This document shows positions 1 to 6,994 of a DNA stretch of 43,792 bases, in pieces. The position numbers and the translations under genes are program-made. The DNA is taken from the NCBI GenBank assembly GCA_021785495.1, contig JAJYFB010000009.1, positions 1-43,792 on the forward strand, written 5' to 3'. The stretch's first letter is position 1, and each line of letters begins with the position of its first letter. Origin of the DNA: Acidobacteriota bacterium (GTDB lineage: Bacteria > Acidobacteriota > Terriglobia > Terriglobales > Acidobacteriaceae). The notes under the pieces are model-generated. The model made no database searches, was not told the origin of the DNA, and saw nothing but the letters and a program-made list of their open reading frames with translations.

Positions 1-953
1 GTGGCGTGCGGCGAAAGAAAGAGCAACGCGGCGGCGAGGATGCCCGAGAGAATCATGCGGACGATGAAAAGCTGGCTCTTGCGGATGCGCTTCCAAACAG
101 GGGTGGAGCAGGCGACGCCGGCGATCAGCGCCGCCAGTCCGAAGCCGTTGAACCAGGCGAAGAGGGTCGCGTCGCCGGAGAGATAGCGAAAGTACGGCAG
201 CATCACGTTGCCGCGAATGACGATGGCCGCAAAGTAAAACAGGCAGGCGAGAAAAAGCGCGATCCAGGGACCGTTTCGGAAGAGATCGGCAAGATCCTGC
301 CGCAGCGAGGACTTCTGCCGCGGATCGGGCTGGATGCGCTCCTTGCTCACCAGAAAGGCGACAACGAAAAAGACGACGCTCAACGCCGAGAGCAGGCCCA
401 TGGTGATCTGGTAGCCGCGCGCATCGTTGCCGCGGCCAAAGGAGCCGACCATCACCACCGCAAGGCTCGACACAATCAGGCCGGCCAGGTTGGCGAGCAA
501 CTGGCGATAGGTGGCGATGTTCGTGCGTTCGTCCGGGTCCGAGGTCATCACGGCCGTCAGTGAGGCGTACGGAACGTTGTTCACCGTGTAGACGACGCGC
601 AGCAGCCCGTAGGTGACCCAGGCGTAGAGGATTTTGGCGGCCGGGCTGAGCGACGGCGTGGTGAAGGTGAGCACGCCGAAGAGGCCGAAGGGCAGCGCGG
701 TCCACAGCAGCCAGGGCCGGAACTTGCCCCAGCGCGAACTGGTGCGGTCGGCGATGAAGCCCATCACCGGATTGAGGCAGGCAACGCCGAGGCCGACGAC
801 CAGAAAGAGCATGCCGGCCTGGGCGGCTGACAGCCCGAAGGTGTGCGTATAAAAGTCCAGTTGCAGGGCCAGCATGGCCTGAAAGACAAAGTTCGCGGCC
901 ATGTCTCCCAGGGCGTAGCCGAACTTCTCGTGGAAAGAGAGCTTCTCGGTCAT
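1..953 (-). CDS. GPH-family sugar:cation symporter (MelB/XynP-like), 3' end cut by window edge
   Basis: Reading the minus strand from ATG at 953 gives an open frame of 317 codons that runs off the left edge, so the C-terminal third is missing. The protein begins MTEKLSFHEKFGYALGDMA; the GYALGD(M/F)A motif is typical of glycoside-pentoside-hexuronide symporters. Several hydrophobic helices follow, with the loop FIADRTSSRWGKFRPW (the D-R-T-x-S-R-W-G-K-[FY]-R-P-[WY] signature of the family) and the NNVPYASL motif. It should import a sugar or short glycoside with a cation across the inner membrane. It starts 36 nt after the GH3 gene on the same strand, so the two probably form an operon and the transported sugar is probably the GH3 substrate. 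The exact sugar cannot be read from the sequence. Confidence 0.88.
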   Translation of the reverse strand, partial: MTEKLSFHEKFGYALGDMAANFVFQAMLALQLDFYTHTFGLSAAQAGMLFLVVGLGVACLNPVMGFIADRTSSRWGKFRPWLLWTALPFGLFGVLTFTTPSLSPAAKILYAWVTYGLLRVVYTVNNVPYASLTAVMTSDPDERTNIATYRQLLANLAGLIVSSLAVVMVGSFGRGNDARGYQITMGLLSALSVVFFVVAFLVSKERIQPDPRQKSSLRQDLADLFRNGPWIALFLACLFYFAAIVIRGNVMLPYFRYLSGDATLFAWFNGFGLAALIAGVACSTPVWKRIRKSQLFIVRMILSGILAAALLFLSPHA

Positions 954-989
954 TGCCGTCTCGACTTTCGCGCGGCGCCTCGGCCGCAG

Positions 990-3422
990 CTATTGCTTCA
1001 CGTGGAGAACGATCTTCTGGAGGTCGCTGTCGCGGCTGGATGTGCCGATCATCAGCTCGAAATCGCCTGGCTCGACGACGTATTTCATATCAATGTCGTA
1101 GAAGGAGAGCAGCTCGGGCGTGATCTCGAAAGAAACGGTCGCAGCCTCGCCGGGTGCGAGACGCACCTTGCGGAAGCCCTTCAGTTCCTTGACCGGCCGG
1201 GTGACGGAGCTGACCAGATCGCGGATGTAGAGCTGCACCACTTCGGCTCCCGCGCGCGCGCCGGTGTTTTTGACCTCCACGGAGACGCGAGCCGAGCCGT
1301 CCGTGGCGATGGTTTTCCGGTTCAGGCGAGGTGCGCCGACGGAAAAGCTCGTGTAGCTGAGCCCATAGCCAAAGGCGTAGAGCGGCGAAACATCGTCCCA
1401 AAGGTAGCCGCGGCGTGCCGAGGGCTTGTAGTTGTAAAAAACGGGCAGGTGGCCCACCGAGCGTGGAATCGAGATGGGCAGCTTGCCGCCGGGGTTCGTC
1501 TCGCCAAAGAGCACCTCGGCCACGGCGCGGCCAGTCTCCTGGCCCAGGTACCAGCACTCGAAGATCGCCGGCACATGCTCCGCCAATGCATTGATTGAGA
1601 GCGGACGGCCATTGAAGAGGAACGCGACGATGGGCTTGCCGAGGGCAACCATCGCCTTCACGAGCTCTTCCTGCCGGCCCACAAGATCGAGGCTGGTGCG
1701 ATCGCCCATGTGATTGAGCGCCCAGGCTTCGCGCGAAGTCTGCTCGTTGCCGCCGATGGCCAGCACGATCACGTCGGCCTGTTTGGCGACCTCGACGGCC
1801 TCGGCGATCTGCCGGCGATCCTCTTCGGGATCGCTCGGAATGACCTCGTCCTGGTTCCAGTTGCCGCCGATCGTGATCTTGCAGCCTTCGCTGTGAAGCA
1901 CCTTGACGCGGTCGCCGGCCTTAGCGCGGATGCCGTCGAGCACGGTCGTCTCGCGGCCGGGCCGGCCGCTATAGCCGCCCAGCAGGCTGCGATTCGCGTT
2001 GGGGCCGATCACGGCGATCGAGCGAATCTTGTTGAGGTTGAGCGGGGCCACGTTGCCTTCGTTCTTGAGCAGCGTCATCGCCTCGCGGGCCGCGTTCAGG
2101 GCCAGTTCGCTGTGCTCCTCACAGCCCACCACGCGTTCAGCCTCATCGGGATCGACGTAGGGACGGTCGAAGAGTCCCATCTCGAATTTCCAGAAGAGCA
2201 TGGGCGCAATCAGCTCGTCGAGTTCGGACTCCTTCAGCACGCCCTTGCGCACCAGTTCGGCAAGGTGCAGATAGCAATCGGGATCGGGCAGCTCGATATT
2301 CACGCCGGCCTTGACGGCGAGCGCGCAGGATTCCTTCTTGTCCCTGGCGACAAAATGACCGTGCGTGTCGGGCCGGTAACCCAGCTCCCAGATCGCGTAG
2401 TAGTCGGAGACGACAAAGCCCTGGAAGCCCATCTCCTTGCGCAGCACCTCGCGCAGCAGCCAGCGGCTGGCGTGCGAGGGAACGCCGTCGATTTCGTTAT
2501 ACGAGGCCATCAGGCTGATGGCCTTGGCCTCGCGCAGCACCTCGCGGAAGGGATAGAAGAAGGTTTCGCGCAGCACGCGCAGCGAGACGTTGGCCGGAGC
2601 GCAGTTCATGCCCGATTCGGGCTGCCCGTGACCGGCAAAATGCTTGAGCGTGGCGATGACATGGCGCTTGTCCTTGAAGGTGCGGTCGCCCTGGAAGCCG
2701 CGCACCGCGGCCACGCCCATCCGCGCGGCCAGGAACGGGTCTTCGCCGTAGGTCTCTTCGACGCGCCCCCAGCGCGGTTCGCGGGCCACGTCCACCACCG
2801 GAGTCAGCGCCTGATGCGTGCCGCGCAGGCCGGCCTCGGCGGCCGTCATCGCAAACAACCGCTCCACCAGCTCGGGATCGAAGGTAGCGCCCAGCGCGAT
2901 GGGCTGCGGAAAGCTCGTGCCATCCACGGCGGCGTGGCCGTGCAGACACTCCTCGTGAAAAACGACCGGAATGCCCAGCCGGCTGTGTTCGAGGAAGAAC
3001 TTCTGAATGGCGTTGGTCAGCGTGGCCATCTGGCGCGCATTCAGGCCCTTGCCGGCATCGCTTGGCCGGCCCACCTGCCCCAGGCCGCAACGGTCGCGGA
3101 AGGCGGTCTTGGCCTTCTTCTCGTCGAAGTTGCCGTCGGCGTCCACCAGCTTCTGCGCCTTTTGCTGCCAGACGCAGATCATCTGCGCGGCTTTTTCCTG
3201 GAGGGTCATGCGCGCCAGCAGGTCTTTCACCCGTCGCGCCGAGGAAAGGGCGGGATTCTTGTACTCCGGCTCCTGGCCGCGCTTTTGCCGGGCCGTTTTC
3301 GCCAATCCGGAGGACCTCGCCGGTTTGGAGACTTTCGTCTGTTTGGAAACCTTCGCTTGCCTGGATGCTTGCGCCTGCTTGAGGGTTGCAGGCCGCTTGT
3401 GCGTCTTCGTCTGCTGGATCAT
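990..3422 (-). CDS. Glycoside hydrolase family 3 beta-glucosidase/beta-xylosidase-like enzyme
   Basis: An 810-residue GH3 enzyme that should remove beta-linked sugars from the non-reducing end of oligosaccharides. Seen: the GH3 N-terminal barrel with KHFAGHGQPESG, then GFVVSDYYAIWEL, where Asp340 is the expected nucleophile; the alpha/beta sandwich (SIAVIGPNANRSLLGGYSG); and a C-terminal fibronectin III-like domain ending in VEPGDFELMIGTSS. No signal peptide is visible, so it is probably cytoplasmic. The ATG at 3422 is preceded by AGGA about 10 nt upstream and is preferred; an in-frame ATG at 3494 has no Shine-Dalgarno. The first 50 or so residues are an odd Lys/Gln/Ser-rich stretch with repeated KVSK units. 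It is followed by the GPH symporter. Substrate may be a beta-glucoside, xyloside or galactoside. Confidence 0.9.
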   Translation of the reverse strand: MIQQTKTHKRPATLKQAQASRQAKVSKQTKVSKPARSSGLAKTARQKRGQEPEYKNPALSSARRVKDLLARMTLQEKAAQMICVWQQKAQKLVDADGNFDEKKAKTAFRDRCGLGQVGRPSDAGKGLNARQMATLTNAIQKFFLEHSRLGIPVVFHEECLHGHAAVDGTSFPQPIALGATFDPELVERLFAMTAAEAGLRGTHQALTPVVDVAREPRWGRVEETYGEDPFLAARMGVAAVRGFQGDRTFKDKRHVIATLKHFAGHGQPESGMNCAPANVSLRVLRETFFYPFREVLREAKAISLMASYNEIDGVPSHASRWLLREVLRKEMGFQGFVVSDYYAIWELGYRPDTHGHFVARDKKESCALAVKAGVNIELPDPDCYLHLAELVRKGVLKESELDELIAPMLFWKFEMGLFDRPYVDPDEAERVVGCEEHSELALNAAREAMTLLKNEGNVAPLNLNKIRSIAVIGPNANRSLLGGYSGRPGRETTVLDGIRAKAGDRVKVLHSEGCKITIGGNWNQDEVIPSDPEEDRRQIAEAVEVAKQADVIVLAIGGNEQTSREAWALNHMGDRTSLDLVGRQEELVKAMVALGKPIVAFLFNGRPLSINALAEHVPAIFECWYLGQETGRAVAEVLFGETNPGGKLPISIPRSVGHLPVFYNYKPSARRGYLWDDVSPLYAFGYGLSYTSFSVGAPRLNRKTIATDGSARVSVEVKNTGARAGAEVVQLYIRDLVSSVTRPVKELKGFRKVRLAPGEAATVSFEITPELLSFYDIDMKYVVEPGDFELMIGTSSRDSDLQKIVLHVKQ

Positions 3423-3824
3423 TGCACCATTCCTGAGCCGCGCCGGTTGCCGCGAGTTTGCAACGGAGGCTTCTCTTCTTACCGGCGTTCTCATCGAAGG
3501 GGCAAAGACTCGATCAGGCAGAGAAAAAGCGTCCGGCTCGGATGCTTACACCGCGCCGGGAACAGTGTAGACGTTCAAGCCGGCAAAAAGCAACGAGAAA
3601 AGCGATTTTCTAGAAAGGAATTTCCCGTCGAGGGATCTTGCCGGCCGGGAAGCGTTTTCGCGCCCTCGATGTACTCGACTTTCGGCCGATGTCAACCGTG
3701 GCTCCGTTTGCGTAGGATGCTCCTCGAAGGTGCTGCCGCTCCGCTGTTTCGTCTTCCACGCATGGCTGCTTTGCACGCTCGTGGGCGAGGCGCTGGCGCG
3801 GCGCACTGAAGGAGTCGTTCGCCA
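3423..3824. other. Divergent intergenic region, GH3/GH53
   Basis: About 400 bp between two divergent glycosidase genes. It should hold promoters for both. I see the candidate GH3 promoter at 3564-3593 and a good Shine-Dalgarno AAGGAG at 3809-3814 for the GH53 gene. I see no clear shared operator and no convincing small gene. Confidence 0.5.
3564..3593 (-). promoter_or_regulatory. Candidate promoter for the GH3-symporter unit
   Basis: On the minus strand TTGCTT (3588-3593) and TACACT (3564-3569) are separated by 18 bp, in the right place for the GH3 gene. Both boxes are imperfect. Similar TACACT boxes occur upstream of ileS, the lpxL-like gene and rpoN. Confidence 0.35.
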
Positions 3825-5342
3825 ATGCCTCTGCGTATCTTCCGCGCCTGTTTTCTGTGCCTCTCGGCCGCCGCCCTGCTTGCCGGCTGCGGAGCGGGCC
3901 CCGCCGCCTCGACAACCACCACGACAACCACCACCACGACCACATCGTCCACGTCGACGACCGTGGCCGTTGCGCGCGGCGCCGACGTCAGTTGGTCCAC
4001 GCAACTGGCCGCGCTCGGCTATTCGTGGGAGGATCAGACGCAGACCACGCTTCCGGTTCTCCAGATTCTCAAAAACCACGGCGTCAACCTCATTCGCATC
4101 CGCACCTTCGTGAACCCGACGATCATGGCCGGCAGCCTTGGCGTGGGCGATATGGACCAGACTGGCAGCATCGCCCTGGCCAAAGCCGCCAGCGCGATGC
4201 GCTTCGCCATCCTGATCGACTTCCACCTGAGCGATACCTGGGCCGATCCCGGCCACCAGGCCATCCCCGCCGCCTGGGCCAACGACGATTACAGCCAGCT
4301 CCAGACCAGCGTTTCCAACTACGTCACCGGTTTCATGCAGGCGCTGCTGGCTGCCGGCGTCACCCCGCAGTATGTGCAGATGGGCAACGAGATCAACAGC
4401 GGCCTGCTCTGGCCCATCGGGGAATACACCAATTCCGCGCAGATGGCCGGCCTGCTCAACGCCGGCTATAGCGCCGTCAAGGCCGTCAGCCCGTCCACGC
4501 AGGTCATCATTCATCTGGCCAACCTGAGCAATCTCTCCGACCTCGAATGGTTCTTCGATCTGCTCCAGACCAACGGCGGCAAGTGGGATGTCTCCGGCTT
4601 CTCGTACTACGACGGCCCCGGCACGTTGAGCACGATCACCGCCAACTTGCAGACCCTCGCCGCGCGTTACGACAAGCCGGTGATGATCTGCGAGATGGGG
4701 TACATGGAGAGCGACTTCATGGACTCGGCCGACGATGTCAAGACGGCCATCGAAGCGGTGGCCGCCGTGCCGAACGGCATGGGCGTCGGCGTCATTTACT
4801 GGGAGCCGGATGCGCCCGACAATGCCACGACCGACAACTACTCGATGGGCGCCGTCAGCGAGCCTGCAACCGATCTGCTCCAGTTCAACACCGCCATCGA
4901 TCAGTTCCTCTTCACCGGATCGGCCACCGGCAATCAGATCCTCGATCCCGATTTCGCCAGCGGCACGAATGGCTGGCAGATCACCACCACCACCCCGGCG
5001 GCGATCGCGACGCCCGCAGGCGGCCAAGGAACCATGCTCTCGCTGGCGCAGAAGGCGGCCTTCAACGGCTCCATTTGGCAAGACGTAACCGGCTTGCCCA
5101 GCGGCGCCTACACGCTCAGCGCCTGGATCGAGAGCAGCGGAGGACAGGCGACAGCCCAGCTCTTCGTCGATCCCACCGGAGCCGGTAACCTGACGGTCAA
5201 TCTGCCCGCGGCCAGCAGTTGGACCGAGGTGCAGATTCCCAACATTCCGATTGCGCAGGCAACCGCCCAGGTTGGATTCACCATCAACGCCGGCGCCGGC
5301 CAGTGGGTCAACCTCGAATCCGTCTCGTTGACGAAAAACTAG
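3825..5342 (+). CDS. GH53 arabinogalactan endo-beta-1,4-galactanase lipoprotein
   Basis: A 505-residue secreted lipoprotein expected to cut beta-1,4-galactan, a pectin side chain. The N-terminus has a signal with lipobox LLAGC (lipidated Cys22), then an 11-Thr run (30-40) and more Ser/Thr, a flexible linker that would hold the enzyme off the membrane. The catalytic domain (about 50-365) shows the GH53 signatures GADVSW, DFHLSDTWADPG and MGNEI; Glu189 is the expected acid/base and Glu290, in MICEMGY, the expected nucleophile. The C-terminal part (about 370-505) begins NQILDPDFASGTNGWQ and looks like a beta-sandwich carbohydrate-binding module of the CBM4/CBM9 type. AAGGAG precedes the ATG by 10 nt. 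It is monocistronic, with a strong terminator downstream. Confidence 0.93.
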   Translation: MPLRIFRACFLCLSAAALLAGCGAGPAASTTTTTTTTTTTSSTSTTVAVARGADVSWSTQLAALGYSWEDQTQTTLPVLQILKNHGVNLIRIRTFVNPTIMAGSLGVGDMDQTGSIALAKAASAMRFAILIDFHLSDTWADPGHQAIPAAWANDDYSQLQTSVSNYVTGFMQALLAAGVTPQYVQMGNEINSGLLWPIGEYTNSAQMAGLLNAGYSAVKAVSPSTQVIIHLANLSNLSDLEWFFDLLQTNGGKWDVSGFSYYDGPGTLSTITANLQTLAARYDKPVMICEMGYMESDFMDSADDVKTAIEAVAAVPNGMGVGVIYWEPDAPDNATTDNYSMGAVSEPATDLLQFNTAIDQFLFTGSATGNQILDPDFASGTNGWQITTTTPAAIATPAGGQGTMLSLAQKAAFNGSIWQDVTGLPSGAYTLSAWIESSGGQATAQLFVDPTGAGNLTVNLPAASSWTEVQIPNIPIAQATAQVGFTINAGAGQWVNLESVSLTKN

Positions 5343-5499
5343 CTCACCCTCGGTCTGCCGATGTTCTCGATTCTGCTTGCGTGGCCTGGCTCGACCCTCC
5401 TGAACAAGCGGACTATCGGCGCCTTGGGCCAGCGGATCGACGATCTGGGGAAAAGTCTGGAGCAGCGGATTGAGGACCAGGGGACGAACCTTGGCCAAC

Positions 5500-5532
5500 A
5501 GAAAAGCGGAGCGCCACGCGCTCCGCTTTTCT
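5500..5532. terminator. Bidirectional Rho-independent terminator
   Basis: A perfect 15-bp inverted repeat, AGAAAAGCGGAGCGC / GCGCTCCGCTTTTCT, around a 3-nt loop (CAC). The outer part is A-rich on the left and T-rich on the right, so it can end transcription from GH53 (plus) and from the TonB-like gene (minus), which converge here. Confidence 0.85.
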
Positions 5533-5558
5533 TGCGCGACCCAAAAACGCTTCAATAC

Positions 5559-5710
5559 GAGCCACTTGCAAAATTCGATAGACGTGCGCAGGAATTGAAA
5601 GGGCACGACTTGAGTCGTGCCGTAAGACGCCTGGAATGAATGAGGGCTTTAGCCCCTGAGGGAGATTTTTCTCCTGCGGACGCTCCGTAACTGAATTTTG
5701 CAAGTGGCTC
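5559..5710. mobile_element. MITE-like element, 152 bp, with 18-bp TIRs and 5-bp target duplication
   Basis: The ends GAGCCACTTGCAAAATTC (5559-5576) and GAATTTTGCAAGTGGCTC (5693-5710) are perfect inverted repeats. They are flanked by AATAC at 5554-5558 and 5711-5715, a likely 5-bp target-site duplication. Inside are two short palindromes, GGCACGACT-TG-AGTCGTGCC (5602-5621) and GGGCTTTAGCCC (5644-5655). There is no coding capacity. A second copy in the opposite orientation starts at 43666. It must be moved in trans; the transposase family cannot be named from this window. Confidence 0.85.
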
Positions 5711-6785
5711 AATACAAATGGAAATCGACCTCGACGGAGATGGGCACGGCCACGGGAATTCTGCCGTCTTTGAGGGCCGGCCGGAATTTGTACTTGCGCA
5801 CGGCTTCCATCGCTTTTTCGTCGAGCCCCTCGCCCAGGCTGCGCACCACGTGGACGTTCTGCGGGTTGCCGTGCGCATCGACGATCAACCCGACGACGCA
5901 CACGCCCTGGTATTTATTGCGGCGGGCTTCATCGGAAAATTCGGCTTCCGGCTGGTAGACCAGCGTCGGCATGGAAACTCCGCCGCCCACCTGATAGAGG
6001 CCGCCGCCCGCATTGCCGCCGGAGCCCGGTCCGTAGCCATTGCCGCTGCCTGAGCCCAAACCGCCGCCGCTGCCCGTGCCCATGCCCGCCCCGTTCCCGC
6101 TGCCAGGAGAGGCCAACTGCACGTTGGCCGAGTCGTGCAGACCGATCATCGGCATGTTATTGTCCGGCAACTGCAAATCCTTCTGCACGTTGATGGTGGG
6201 CGGCTCAGGTAGCTTGGGGTGGTCGATCAACTGCGGCTGCGGCGGCGCGACGGGATTTTTCATCCGTTCGGGCAGCTTGCCCTTGTTGGCATCGATCGTA
6301 CTGCGGTCGCCTCCGCCGCCTCCGCCGCCGGCCATCTTATCCATCGTCGGGCCCTTCCACGCGCCGACGTCAATGTCCGTGGCGAGAAGCTGCGGCTTGA
6401 CCTGTTCGATCACCTTCTTGCCCACGAAGAACAGGATCACGGCCAGGATCGCGCCGTTGACGGCAATTGAGATGCCCACTGCCCAGGGATTCCGCTTGAC
6501 GGCCATCCGGTCCGGCACCGGAATAGGCTGCGAGGTCAATTCAAGGGGCGGCAGCCTGACCGGAAACAACACGTCCCGGAGGCTCTCCCAGAGAACGGCC
6601 CAGATGGGTCTCTCGTCGAGGGCTTTCCCTAAAAAGGCATCCAGCTCGTGGCCGAAGGCGGGGGTTGCCCCTGTCTGGTCGTTCTGTTGTTCCGGTGTCA
6701 TCTCGATTGGTTCGATGCCCTTATCGCCGCCAGTGGGGGGCTGCGGTTGCTTCGCATGGAGCGCATGCGCTTCAGCGCTTGCCAT
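5709..6785 (-). CDS. TonB family protein (energy transducer-like)
   Basis: About 358 residues if started at the ATG at 6785. It has a cytoplasmic N-terminus, one membrane helix (about 115-135, AVGISIAVNGAILAVILFFV), a Pro- and Gly-rich periplasmic span (an eight-Gly run, PPQPQLIDHPKLPEPP, then Gly-Ser repeats) and a C-terminal TonB domain (about 275-358, from YQPEAEFSDEARRNKYQG to VEVDFHLY). It should couple inner-membrane energy to outer-membrane receptors, or be one of the many paralogous TonB-domain proteins of acidobacteria; no ExbB/ExbD is nearby. The start is uncertain: in-frame ATGs also lie upstream and at the downstream MTPEQQ, and none has a good Shine-Dalgarno. The stop codon TGA (5709-5711) shares two bases with the inserted MITE. 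Divergent from ileS. Confidence 0.82.
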   Translation of the reverse strand: MASAEAHALHAKQPQPPTGGDKGIEPIEMTPEQQNDQTGATPAFGHELDAFLGKALDERPIWAVLWESLRDVLFPVRLPPLELTSQPIPVPDRMAVKRNPWAVGISIAVNGAILAVILFFVGKKVIEQVKPQLLATDIDVGAWKGPTMDKMAGGGGGGGDRSTIDANKGKLPERMKNPVAPPQPQLIDHPKLPEPPTINVQKDLQLPDNNMPMIGLHDSANVQLASPGSGNGAGMGTGSGGGLGSGSGNGYGPGSGGNAGGGLYQVGGGVSMPTLVYQPEAEFSDEARRNKYQGVCVVGLIVDAHGNPQNVHVVRSLGEGLDEKAMEAVRKYKFRPALKDGRIPVAVPISVEVDFHLY

Positions 6786-6994
6786 CCTTTCATTATGCTT
6801 GACGGCCCCCGTGCTTGTCTCGGCGCGGTCACAAGGATGCGCCGTCCGATCTCTCCGCAATTCCGTATTCGCGTCCGCACAGACTTCCATAATCGATAGA
6901 CGCGCCAGCCCAGGCGTTTGTTGCCCAGGAATTTCTTTCCAGGGGCGTTTACACTGAAGGTTACACAAGTTTTTTTCCTTGGAACGGAGTTTCG

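Noticed and set aside
1710-3809. Long frame opposite the GH3 gene
   Set aside because: Antisense shadow caused by GC-rich third positions; it shows no recognisable protein.
5361-5639. Possible 92-residue protein with a coiled-coil segment (GQRIDDLGKSLEQRIEDQG)
   Set aside because: The frame runs through the 15-bp terminator and into the MITE. The first 45 codons could be a gene relic, since two near-identical 21-bp units encode the heptads, but no start signal or homology supports a gene.
6786-6994. T-box or other riboswitch before ileS
   Set aside because: No specifier stem, T-box sequence or terminator fold is visible; only a T-rich run and TACACT.
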